DNA of 6,264 bases. Source: CAYRRR01 sp964426755 (lineage in GTDB: Bacteria > Patescibacteriota > Saccharimonadia > Saccharimonadales > JAGQNJ01). Under the pieces are notes generated by a model, which saw nothing but the letters and a program-made list of their open reading frames with translations, had not been told where the DNA came from and made no database searches. Positions within the stretch are counted from its first letter, which is position 1, and each line of letters opens with the position of its first letter. Below, piece after piece: positions 1-4,760 of the stretch. The translations under genes were made by a program, and so were the position numbers. Location of the stretch: NCBI GenBank assembly GCA_964426755.1, contig CAYRRR010000029.1, positions 1-6,264 of the forward strand. Direction: 5' to 3'.

Positions 1-44
1 AACAAGGTATCCGTACCGGAAGGTGCGGATGGATTACCTCCTTT
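1..44 (+). rRNA. rrs: 16S rRNA, 3' end (partial)
   Basis: This is the last part of the small-subunit rRNA. Helix 45 is visible: 9-17 pairs with 22-30 around a GGAA tetraloop at 18-21, whose two adjacent adenines are the usual KsgA dimethylation site. The anti-Shine-Dalgarno CCTCC follows at 37-41. The tail reads GGATTACCTCC where most bacteria have GGATCACCTCC. The base of helix 45 is ATCCG/CGGAT where AGCCG/CGGCT is common, so that change is compensated. The exact 3' end is estimated at 43-44 by comparison with E. coli. The 5' part lies outside the window. Confidence 0.97.
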
Positions 45-306
45 CTAGGGAGTTTCTAGCATCAGGACTGGGTAACCAACCTGAGAGCTAGGTCGATCTC
101 GATACATTGTAATCAGTACTGACAATGTATGTATCCCAGCAATGGGACGAGACTCAGTGCTAACACTAAGCCGACGTTGATTTGCACTACTCAGGGTTTA
201 ACGTTAGGGATCTACAAAAAGATTCTTTCAGCGCCTAAAAGGTGTGATGTTTAAGTCCGTCACTCTAACTTCTCTATATGAGAGGACAAGAGTTGTGAGG
301 TAAAAG
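45..306 (+). other. 16S 3' trailer, structured, no gene
   Basis: No coding region or tRNA is seen on the + strand here. The clearest hairpin is 102-110 (ATACATTGT) with 122-130 (ACAATGTAT), whose loop contains the palindrome CAGTACTG. A second small hairpin, CTTCTC TATAT GAGAGG, lies near 268-286. The segment is probably the precursor tail trimmed during 16S maturation. Pairing with the 16S leader cannot be tested because that leader is outside the window. Confidence 0.7.
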
Positions 307-338
307 AAAAGAGCCCATTTGCGAGAGGGCTCTTTTTT
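307..338. terminator. Bidirectional intrinsic terminator between 16S and the GNAT gene
   Basis: A 10-bp stem (AAAAGAGCCC 307-316 with GGGCTCTTTT 327-336) encloses a 10-nt loop. On the + strand it is followed by a T-rich run ending the 16S transcript. On the minus strand the other arm gives TTTTCTTTT, ending the acetyltransferase transcript, whose stop codon (337-339) touches the stem. The same hairpin therefore probably closes two convergent units and separates 16S transcription from 23S. Confidence 0.88.
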
Positions 339-819
339 ATTTTGTTTTGATAGCTAGTTGGTAAAAGACTGTGGTATGGGTTGTATTTATAGGCTTAAAG
401 TCTAAATTCTCATAATAACTACGCAGTTTCTTATTATTGGCGGGGCAGTCGAGCCGGAGAAAAGGTCGGCCTTTGGCACGAACTTCGCTTTTGGCCCAAT
501 CAATGAGTTTAAGCCCTAATTTTTGACCACGAAATTTATCGCCCACCATCAAACTGTGGATGTAGCCAGCTTTACCATCCACACCCACGGTTCCCCAGTT
601 GTGTGCGTCATCCCATATAAGTGCGATACTGCCTGCAAGTCTGCCATTTATTTCAGCGACATAGGTGCCACCCCTTTTAAGACGCAAAGCAACATCTTCT
701 TCAGTAAAAGGGTAATCACCCCACGCACTGTCACCGAGAGATAGTTTAAACGCTCGGGTATCTTCCATGAGTTCTAATAAATTTTTGCTGTCAGCTTGGG
801 TGGCTAGGCGTATCTTCAT
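337..819 (-). CDS. GNAT-family N-acetyltransferase
   Basis: Predicted cytoplasmic acetyl-CoA-dependent N-acetyltransferase of 160 aa, a usual length for a single-domain GNAT protein. Motif A is visible at about residues 86-110, with a beta strand (YIHSLMV) leading into RGQKLG, which fits the Q/R-x-x-G-x-G/A pyrophosphate-binding loop and its following helix. The C-terminal motif B resembles LRSYYENLDFK, the common 'SxxFYEKxGF' type ending. The substrate cannot be told from sequence and might be a small molecule, an antibiotic or a protein N-terminus. The gene is 38 nt downstream of the 152-aa gene on the same strand, so they probably share a transcript. The gap holds a small hairpin (828-834/838-844). 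There is no clear Shine-Dalgarno at this start, which is the only upstream Met before conserved sequence begins. The gene ends in the terminator shared with 16S. Confidence 0.88.
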   Translation of the reverse strand: MKIRLATQADSKNLLELMEDTRAFKLSLGDSAWGDYPFTEEDVALRLKRGGTYVAEINGRLAGSIALIWDDAHNWGTVGVDGKAGYIHSLMVGDKFRGQKLGLKLIDWAKSEVRAKGRPFLRLDCPANNKKLRSYYENLDFKPINTTHTTVFYQLAIKTK

Positions 820-857
820 TGACTCTAATATCTTAAAAAGATATCCCGAAATGACGT

Positions 858-1316
858 TTATATGCTTTCTTGCTCTGGTTTTTTGCCAAAGAGCAAGGTA
901 GTAATTCTGCGTTTTGCTCGCTGGAGACGTGATTCTACAGAGGGGAACTTTTCCAAGCCTATAAAGTAACTACTTCCGTTCAATGGATAAACTATGCCAA
1001 TACCCGTGGCAAGACTTCTAATCGATTGTTCTCGCTGGATATTGTTTGTTGAAGGATCCGTGAAGGTTCGTGTGTATTGCCGATAACTCCATTTCCCATC
1101 GTCATCAGGGCCATAAAGTTCGGTTACATCCATTGAAAATGTTTCATCGCTATAAGGCTCATCATTATCAGGGGGGAGGGCGACTCCGTCCAAGTAATCT
1201 GTACCGTCAATTGTTTGAATTCGGCCAATGGCTTCCAGTACCTGAAAATCCTCATTTGTAAAAGACTCTGAATCACCTATATTATTGCCTCTTTCTGGGT
1301 TGCCTGATGTGTTCAT
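858..1316 (-). CDS. Hypothetical protein, 152 aa
   Basis: I do not recognise a family. The protein has no signal peptide or membrane segment, so it is probably cytoplasmic. The N-terminal two thirds are acidic (runs such as PPDNDEP and GPDDDGK). The C-terminal ~30 residues are basic (RLQRAKRRITTLLFGKK), which could bind nucleic acid or acidic lipid, but that is only a guess. The ATG at 1314-1316 has no Shine-Dalgarno. It lies only 11 nt from a good -10 box, so translation may be leaderless. The next in-frame Met is residue 62, which would lose much of the protein. It is the first gene of a probable two-gene unit with the acetyltransferase. Reality as a gene is supported by promoter, length and position between two terminators. 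Confidence 0.7.
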   Translation of the reverse strand: MNTSGNPERGNNIGDSESFTNEDFQVLEAIGRIQTIDGTDYLDGVALPPDNDEPYSDETFSMDVTELYGPDDDGKWSYRQYTRTFTDPSTNNIQREQSIRSLATGIGIVYPLNGSSYFIGLEKFPSVESRLQRAKRRITTLLFGKKPEQESI

Positions 1317-1327
1317 GGATGAATATC

Positions 1328-1356
1328 TTTATATACGATACGGTATGATTTATCAA
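1328..1356 (-). promoter_or_regulatory. Sigma-70-type promoter for the 152-aa/GNAT unit
   Basis: On the minus strand TTGATA (1351-1356) and TATAAA (1328-1333) are separated by exactly 17 nt. The expected start of transcription is about 1319-1321, only a few bases before the ATG at 1316, which suggests a leaderless or nearly leaderless mRNA. It lies directly downstream of the terminator at 1362-1385, as expected for a new unit. Confidence 0.72.
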
Positions 1357-1361
1357 ATAAA

Positions 1362-1385
1362 AAATTCCGAAATAATTCGGAATTT
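1362..1385 (-). terminator. Intrinsic terminator after the broken tRNA-Ile copy
   Basis: A 10-bp stem (AAATTCCGAA with TTCGGAATTT, arms 1362-1371 and 1376-1385) encloses a 4-nt loop. On the minus strand it is followed by TTTTTTATTT. It begins 2 nt after a CCA end at 1388-1390, so it would terminate any transcript carrying the tRNA-like segment. Confidence 0.78.
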
Positions 1386-1387
1386 CG

Positions 1388-1505
1388 TGGTGGGCGATGA
1401 GGGACTCGGTCACGTTCCGCGACCCCACAACTTCATCCCTGAAAACAAGTTTTCAGGAGAAGTTTGCCGTCCAAACTGCCACGGGCAGTTTTCCCCTCCG
1501 ACCTC
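1388..1505 (-). pseudogene. Partial tRNA-Ile copy interrupted in the T-loop by an 86-nt structured insert
   Basis: Two blocks match the intact tRNA-Ile exactly. Block 1495-1505 equals 1595-1605 (variable loop plus 5' T-stem strand, GAGGTCGGAGG). Block 1388-1408 equals 1572-1592 (end of T-loop, 3' T-stem, acceptor strand and CCA). In the intact gene these blocks are 2 nt apart, but here 86 nt (1409-1494) lie between them. The insert has three strong hairpins: 1408-1414/1418-1424 (triloop); 1438-1446/1449-1457 with an outer arm 1429-1434/1459-1464; and 1473-1480/1484-1491. No 5' half of the tRNA (acceptor, D-arm, anticodon) is found upstream, so it cannot be a normal tRNA. It may be a decayed duplicate, an integration scar at a tRNA 3' end, or a small RNA with a tRNA-like tail. 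The CCA followed directly by a terminator favours at least past transcription. Confidence 0.65.
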
Positions 1506-1535
1506 TAGCGTCGAATGTTTAAGGCACAACACTGG

Positions 1536-1574
1536 CCATTTAAAAAACCACCCAGGGGTGGCTTCTTTAAATGG
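1536..1574 (-). terminator. Intrinsic terminator directly after tRNA-Ile
   Basis: The inner stem CCACC/GGTGG (1548-1552 with 1557-1561) is followed on the minus strand by six Ts (1547-1542). An outer stem, CCATTTAAA (1536-1544) with TTTAAATGG (1566-1574), extends it. The outer arm includes the encoded CCA end of tRNA-Ile, so the unprocessed precursor would have its 3' end paired. Confidence 0.8.
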
Positions 1575-1648
1575 TGGGCGATGAGGGACTCGAACCTCCG
1601 ACCTCGTCATTATCAGTGACGCGCTCTAACCAGCTGAGCTAATCGCCC
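1572..1648 (-). tRNA. tRNA-Ile (anticodon GAT)
   Basis: Full cloverleaf of 77 nt including encoded CCA. The acceptor GGGCGAT pairs with ATCGCCC, the D-stem is GCTC/GAGC, and the anticodon stem CGTCA/TGACG carries the loop CTGATAA, giving anticodon GAT. The variable loop is AGGTC and the T-loop TTCGAGT. The T-stem is imperfect: GGAGG against CCCTC gives a G-U wobble at 50:64 and an A-C mismatch at 51:63. It lies 95 nt downstream of tRNA-Ala on the same strand and is probably cotranscribed with it. In most bacteria this pair sits in the rRNA spacer on the rRNA strand, in the order Ile then Ala. Confidence 0.96.
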
Positions 1649-1651
1649 AAA

Positions 1652-1733
1652 ATGAGACAAACCTACGGTTTTTCTCATCGCGCCGGCAAATTTGTGTGAA
1701 AATTTGTCGGGCTGCTCTTTTCCCTAAAAGAGC
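1652..1733. repeat. Three-hairpin element, copy 1 (tRNA-Ala/tRNA-Ile spacer)
   Basis: Three perfect or near-perfect hairpins in a row: 1652-1657/1673-1678 enclosing 1659-1663/1667-1671; 1683-1693/1700-1710 (one G-T pair); and 1714-1721/1726-1733 (GCTCTTTT/AAAAGAGC, loop CCCT). Segments 1654-1680 (27 nt) and 1712-1727 (16 nt) recur exactly, in the same orientation, at 5698-5724 and 5769-5784 in the 23S leader. On the transcribed minus strand these hairpins lie between the two tRNAs and would be cleaved out during processing. Confidence 0.85.
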
Positions 1734-1743
1734 TACGTAATTT

Positions 1744-1820
1744 TGGTGGAGCGACGGGGACTCGAACCCCGGACCCCCTGCTTGCAAAGCAGGTGCTCTA
1801 GCCAACTGAGCTATCGCCCC
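1744..1820 (-). tRNA. tRNA-Ala (anticodon TGC)
   Basis: Full cloverleaf of 77 nt with encoded CCA. The acceptor GGGGCGA pairs with TCGCTCC, including the G3-U70 pair that identifies alanine tRNA. The anticodon stem CCTGC/GCAGG carries loop TTTGCAA (anticodon TGC), and the T-arm is CGGGG TTCGAGT CCCCG. It is the first gene of the minus-strand tRNA unit. Confidence 0.97.
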
Positions 1821-1822
1821 AG

Positions 1823-1840
1823 AAATTACTCGAGTAATTT
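1823..1840. repeat. Perfect 18-bp palindrome at the tRNA-Ala transcription start
   Basis: AAATTACTC followed by its exact reverse complement GAGTAATTT. It overlaps the -10 box of the tRNA promoter and covers the expected start site. It could be a protein-binding site or a 5' hairpin of the precursor tRNA. Confidence 0.6.
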
Positions 1841-1865
1841 TACCGTAAAAAGTATCTTAAGACAA
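1837..1865 (-). promoter_or_regulatory. Promoter of the tRNA-Ala/tRNA-Ile unit
   Basis: On the minus strand TTGTCT (1860-1865) and TAAAAT (1837-1842) are 17 nt apart, followed about 7 nt later by the expected start and then tRNA-Ala at 1820. Spacing and match are good for a housekeeping sigma factor. Confidence 0.75.
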
Positions 1866-1901
1866 GAGAAGGGGCGCAATAGCAGCTAGAGAAACCATTT
1901 T

Positions 1902-3923
1902 TTATGCATGGGGAAGAAGACGACGACGGTCGCGTAGGCTCAATAATCGCTCGCCACCAAACAGTGCCAAAGCGGCCAGGCTGCCAAATACAGGTATAGT
2001 CCAGTTTCGCTTAGCTGCCTCGGTTACACCGGCGACAGAGGGCGAAGAGCCGCTTCCATCGTCGCTGTTATTAGTGAGGCCGGCAACTTGTGAGCCGGTA
2101 TCACCTTGATCCATGTTGGCAACAGCGGTGTAAATTTGTTCTTGTGCGCCGCGGGGAAGGCTTACGCTCTGAGCTCTGTACGAGCCGTTTGATGGCACAA
2201 AGGCAAAGGCCTGCATTGGAAGGCTATTGTATCCGGAAGACGTACCAGACGAACCGGTAGGGGTTGCAGGAGGGTTTCCATAAGCGGTATTAATCCCAAA
2301 ACTTCCGTGCCAGCTGCCAAAGACATTGATAAACAATATACCAAACCAGTTAGAGAGGTTAATCGTGCTATTAGTGACATTCAGAATATTGGCCGCTACA
2401 CTGGCAGCGCCAGTAGTTGCGTTACCGGCTGTAGTATTTTCTGCAACTGTAGCGCTGCCACTCGCAGCGCTTGCCTTGATATTATTGTTAATCGTAGAAT
2501 TATTAACGACATTGGCTGTTGCGGTGGTATTAGATGGATTAGTCTCGGCAATGTTGGCGCTACCGAGAGCGGCAGCCGTGGCATCGGGTGCATTTACAAT
2601 CATGCCTACCCATTCACCTAAGACATTAACGAACACAAGCAGGCTATCGCTACCAACAATTTGCTTTCCGGTTAGGTTAAACAGTGTCAATTTAGTAGCG
2701 GCATCACCTGTTGTAGCGTTGCCTCCGGTAGTATTATTTGACACTGTTGCCTTGCCGCTAGTAGCGGACAATTCTACATTGTTATTAATATTCTGATTAT
2801 CAGTGAAATTAGCCAGAACCTCTTGGTTTGATACTTTTGCTGCATCAAACGTTACAGAAGGGGCATTACTGGCAAGAAGGTTATGCAAAAACTGTTGTGG
2901 TAAGAGAACATCACCCTCGAGGTTGCCATAGATATTCAGCATTCCAAAGAATGACTGACCAGAACCAATGATGGAGTTAATCATATTTACCACATTTGCC
3001 ATAGCGGTTGCAGAACCAGAAGTAGCGTTACCGCCTTGTGTATTCTGTGTGACAGCAGCGTTACCTGACTGAGCTGTAAGGTCTATGTTGTTATTAATCG
3101 TTGAATCATTAGCAATGTTAACCTCAATTTGATTATTCTGAGCGCTGTTCACGCTGTTATTGCTGCCGGGAGCAAGAGAGCCAGGATCAATAAATAAATC
3201 CCCAACCACATTACCAAAAATATTTTGTACAAATGGCACGAAGCCCTCTTCTCTGAAATCTCCCCATAATGATTGCAGCATATTTACAACGTTGGCAACC
3301 GCAAGCGCATCGCCAGTGGTGGCGTTACCGGCCGATGTATTTCCGCTAACGGTCGCATTACCCGTTTTAGCTTTAGAATCAATGGTATTGCTTATGTTTG
3401 CATCATAAAAGAGGTCGAAAGCGCCAGTATTTGATGTATCATTCTTAATTTCTGAAGAATCATTATCATTATTGGTATTAACATTAGCAGTTTCGTCTAA
3501 TTCAATATTGCCAGTAGTTGTAGTTTGGTCTCTGGTGCCGGCTTTGGCGGGTGAATCACTGTTCGCAGGGACTCTTTCGACTGTTTTAACGTTGGGTTCG
3601 TATTTGCCAGACGTGGCATTGTACTTATATTCGGTTGTATCCCACTTTTTTGTTTCAGGATTATAACTATAATTCTGCTCTTGTTTAGGAGCGGTTTGCT
3701 TGGTGGTAGGGTTCCAGGTGTAATGATCGTTTTCCCATAAACCTGTCGATTCGTTATATGTATAAGTCTTAGCAGCATCGCCGTTCGGCTTCTGCGGCCC
3801 TGTTGTACTGGGGGTGGTAGATGTGGCTTCTTGAGCCATTGCTGTCAGAGGATAAAATGCTGAAAATGATAATGCAATTATCGCAATGATGAAAGCCTTC
3901 AATGTATTTTTTAGGTTTCGCAT
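1902..3923 (-). CDS. Exported membrane-anchored protein with four Asn-rich ~100-aa repeats, 673 aa
   Basis: Probable surface protein. Residues 1-30 form a signal peptide (hydrophobic core, cleavage after AMA). Residues ~53-110 hold four aromatic units of the type Y-x-Y/W-N-x-x-T/S (YTYNEST, YTWNPTT, YSYNPET, YKYNATS). Residues ~175-546 carry four tandem repeats with cores at 183-206, 282-305, 385-408 and 484-507 (pattern A-x-S/T-G-x-A-x-V-x-x-N-T-x-G/A-G/N-N-A-T-x-G-x-A). Each repeat is followed by a hydrophobic stretch ending F/L-G-x-x-x-G. Residues ~641-662 form a membrane helix followed by RDRRR and a short tail, the usual stop-transfer shape; no LPXTG motif is seen. The start is supported by AGGGGG (3929-3934) 5 nt upstream. 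The repeat motif is shared with the neighbouring 192-aa protein, and such repeats are common in CPR bacteria. Adhesion or envelope structure is the likely role, but the exact function is unknown. No convincing terminator is seen after the stop codon. Confidence 0.9.
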   Translation of the reverse strand: MRNLKNTLKAFIIAIIALSFSAFYPLTAMAQEATSTTPSTTGPQKPNGDAAKTYTYNESTGLWENDHYTWNPTTKQTAPKQEQNYSYNPETKKWDTTEYKYNATSGKYEPNVKTVERVPANSDSPAKAGTRDQTTTTGNIELDETANVNTNNDNDSSEIKNDTSNTGAFDLFYDANISNTIDSKAKTGNATVSGNTSAGNATTGDALAVANVVNMLQSLWGDFREEGFVPFVQNIFGNVVGDLFIDPGSLAPGSNNSVNSAQNNQIEVNIANDSTINNNIDLTAQSGNAAVTQNTQGGNATSGSATAMANVVNMINSIIGSGQSFFGMLNIYGNLEGDVLLPQQFLHNLLASNAPSVTFDAAKVSNQEVLANFTDNQNINNNVELSATSGKATVSNNTTGGNATTGDAATKLTLFNLTGKQIVGSDSLLVFVNVLGEWVGMIVNAPDATAAALGSANIAETNPSNTTATANVVNNSTINNNIKASAASGSATVAENTTAGNATTGAASVAANILNVTNSTINLSNWFGILFINVFGSWHGSFGINTAYGNPPATPTGSSGTSSGYNSLPMQAFAFVPSNGSYRAQSVSLPRGAQEQIYTAVANMDQGDTGSQVAGLTNNSDDGSGSSPSVAGVTEAAKRNWTIPVFGSLAALALFGGERLLSLRDRRRLLPHA
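2286..3401 (-). repeat. Four tandem ~100-aa protein repeats
   Basis: This DNA encodes residues ~175-546 of the 673-aa protein. Core positions 183, 282, 385 and 484 give spacings of 99, 103 and 99 residues. Protein similarity is much clearer than DNA identity, so the units are old rather than recent duplications. The regular small-residue, Asn-rich pattern would suit a beta-solenoid or stacked beta-sandwich fold (inference). Confidence 0.8.
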
Positions 3924-3970
3924 AACAACCCCCTAACAGTCAGTTTAGTCATTTGATAGTTGTTGTAACA

Positions 3971-4011
3971 GGAGAGGGCTCCACTTTTACTCTCCCAAAA
4001 GGGAACCCTCT
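3971..4011 (-). promoter_or_regulatory. Leader of the 673-aa gene with two competing hairpins
   Basis: Two helices are possible but share bases 3973-3976. Form A pairs 3973-3978 (AGAGGG) with 4006-4011 (CCCTCT) and contains an inner TCCC/GGGA hairpin at 3993-3996/4001-4004. Form B pairs 3971-3976 (GGAGAG) with 3990-3995 (CTCTCC). No T-run follows on the minus strand, so this is not a terminator. It could affect RNA stability or processing between the 192-aa and 673-aa genes. A weak promoter (TTACAA-15-TAAACT, 3942-3968) lies between it and the start codon. Confidence 0.35.
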
Positions 4012-4053
4012 AGCTGTCTATTCACGGAAACTATGCAAGAAAAAAAGTTTTGC

Positions 4054-4632
4054 TTAGTTTGTGATCTCAACAGTTACATCAGTCGTGCTGATGTTAGAAG
4101 CGTTGCCGCTGCTGGCTGAACCGCCAGATGTATTGCCACTTACAACCGCATCGCCGGTTGAAGCATTTTGAGAGTTGTTGTTCTCGATGTTGATATCGTT
4201 ATCGTTATCTACTCTCCAATTAACGTCATATCGATTCTCAATTCGGTTGTGCGAGTTAGGGCCAGTGTTGGTTATATCATTAGAGCCGCTATTGCTGCCG
4301 CTTGAACTGCTGACACCGTTCATTGCACCACTGTTGTTGACACGAAGCGTAGCGCGGAGCAGGCTATCGTTCTCGGCGTTACCAGTTTCAGCATCACCTG
4401 CGGTTGTGTTCCAGTCTGCTGTGGCATCACCGCTGCGGGCATTCTGCGGGTTATTGTTGCGAACTCGGACGTCATTATCATTTTCGACTCTGCGATCCTC
4501 CTCATATCTTGACTCTACCGTGTTACGCGATCCTGGGCCTGTAGTATCAATACTGGCATTTGCGGCTGCAATACCAGTAGTGAGGCTGAGACCAAGTACC
4601 ACTACTGCTAGTGCTCGGAGTAGTTTTTTCAT
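4054..4632 (-). CDS. Secreted Asn-rich protein with two 92-aa repeats, 192 aa
   Basis: Residues 1 to ~26 are a signal peptide (KK, hydrophobic core, cleavage near AAANA). The mature part is two aligned units, residues ~28-90 and ~120-182, offset by exactly 92. Each has TGP-x-S-x-N, then R-Y, then R-V-E/D-NDND, then NNN-x-QNA-x-S/T-GDA, then N-T-T/S-G/A-G/D. A Ser/Gly/Asn linker (SSSSGSNSGSN) joins them. The second half of each unit resembles the repeat core of the 673-aa protein (GDAVVSGNTSGG against GNATVSGNTSAG), so the two proteins probably share a fold. There is no membrane anchor, so it is either released or held by partners. The start is fixed by GGGAGG (4639-4644) 6 nt upstream. Asp of the NDND motifs could bind calcium, which is speculation. 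The gene lies between the 179-aa and 673-aa genes on the same strand. Confidence 0.87.
   Translation of the reverse strand: MKKLLRALAVVVLGLSLTTGIAAANASIDTTGPGSRNTVESRYEEDRRVENDNDVRVRNNNPQNARSGDATADWNTTAGDAETGNAENDSLLRATLRVNNSGAMNGVSSSSGSNSGSNDITNTGPNSHNRIENRYDVNWRVDNDNDINIENNNSQNASTGDAVVSGNTSGGSASSGNASNISTTDVTVEITN
4087..4551 (-). repeat. Two 92-aa protein repeats
   Basis: Encodes residues ~28-90 and ~120-182 of the 192-aa protein. The anchor motifs (TGP, RY, NDND, QNA, GDA) align at a constant offset of 92 residues. Confidence 0.82.
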
Positions 4633-4668
4633 ATAAAACCTCCCTTTGTTTAGTTATTAAATAATATT

Positions 4669-4722
4669 GTCGGGTTTGGCCGCCCGACCTCGTTTGGCTA
4701 CCGTTTAAGCCAAATAAGGTCG
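4669..4722 (-). promoter_or_regulatory. Candidate attenuator-like leader of the 192-aa gene
   Basis: On the minus-strand RNA the first helix pairs CGACCT with AGGTCG (4717-4722 and 4685-4690), continues as TTTGGCT/AGCCAAA (4693-4699 with 4708-4714), and has an 8-nt loop. The second pairs GTCGGG with CCCGAC (4683-4688 with 4669-4674) and is followed by AATATTATTT. The two share 4685-4688, so only one can form, as in antiterminator/terminator pairs. The T-rich tract is interrupted, so termination may be weak. It may simply be the end of the 179-aa transcript. Confidence 0.45.
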
Positions 4723-4729
4723 ACAGGTC

Positions 4730-4760
4730 AGTATAGTATCTATCGATGGGGAGCTGTCCT
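4730..4760 (-). promoter_or_regulatory. Weak possible promoter for the 192-aa gene
   Basis: TATACT at 4730-4735 (minus strand) is a good -10 box. The best -35 is AGGACA at 4755-4760 with a long 19-nt spacer. Transcription would start just before the first leader helix at 4722. Read-through from the 179-aa gene is the alternative. Confidence 0.3.

Noticed and set aside
523..744. Open frame antisense to the acetyltransferase
   Set aside because: The acetyltransferase frame has clear GNAT motifs and a terminator. The antisense frame has none.
1388..1535. A tmRNA or two-piece tmRNA, suggested by TTCGACG and the CCA-ended tRNA-like tail
   Set aside because: No matching 5' acceptor strand (GGGCGAT), no tag reading frame and far too short. 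The matches to tRNA-Ile explain the tail better.
1285..1610. Open reading frames of 66 and 99 codons on the two strands
   Set aside because: They run through the tRNA-Ile gene, its broken copy and two terminators. No ribosome binding site or protein-like composition supports them.
1823..1840. Terminator for the 673-aa gene
   Set aside because: The palindrome has no loop, no G+C-rich stem and no T-run in the right place, and it sits on a tRNA promoter 60 nt downstream of the stop codon.
2162..3778. Several open frames on both strands inside the 673-aa gene
   Set aside because: They are frame shadows of a repetitive Asn/Thr-rich gene. The real frame has the signal peptide, repeats and membrane anchor.
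4030..4053. Terminator after the 192-aa gene
   Set aside because: The T-run CTTTTTTTC is present but the possible stem is only GCAA/TTGC around it, too weak to call.
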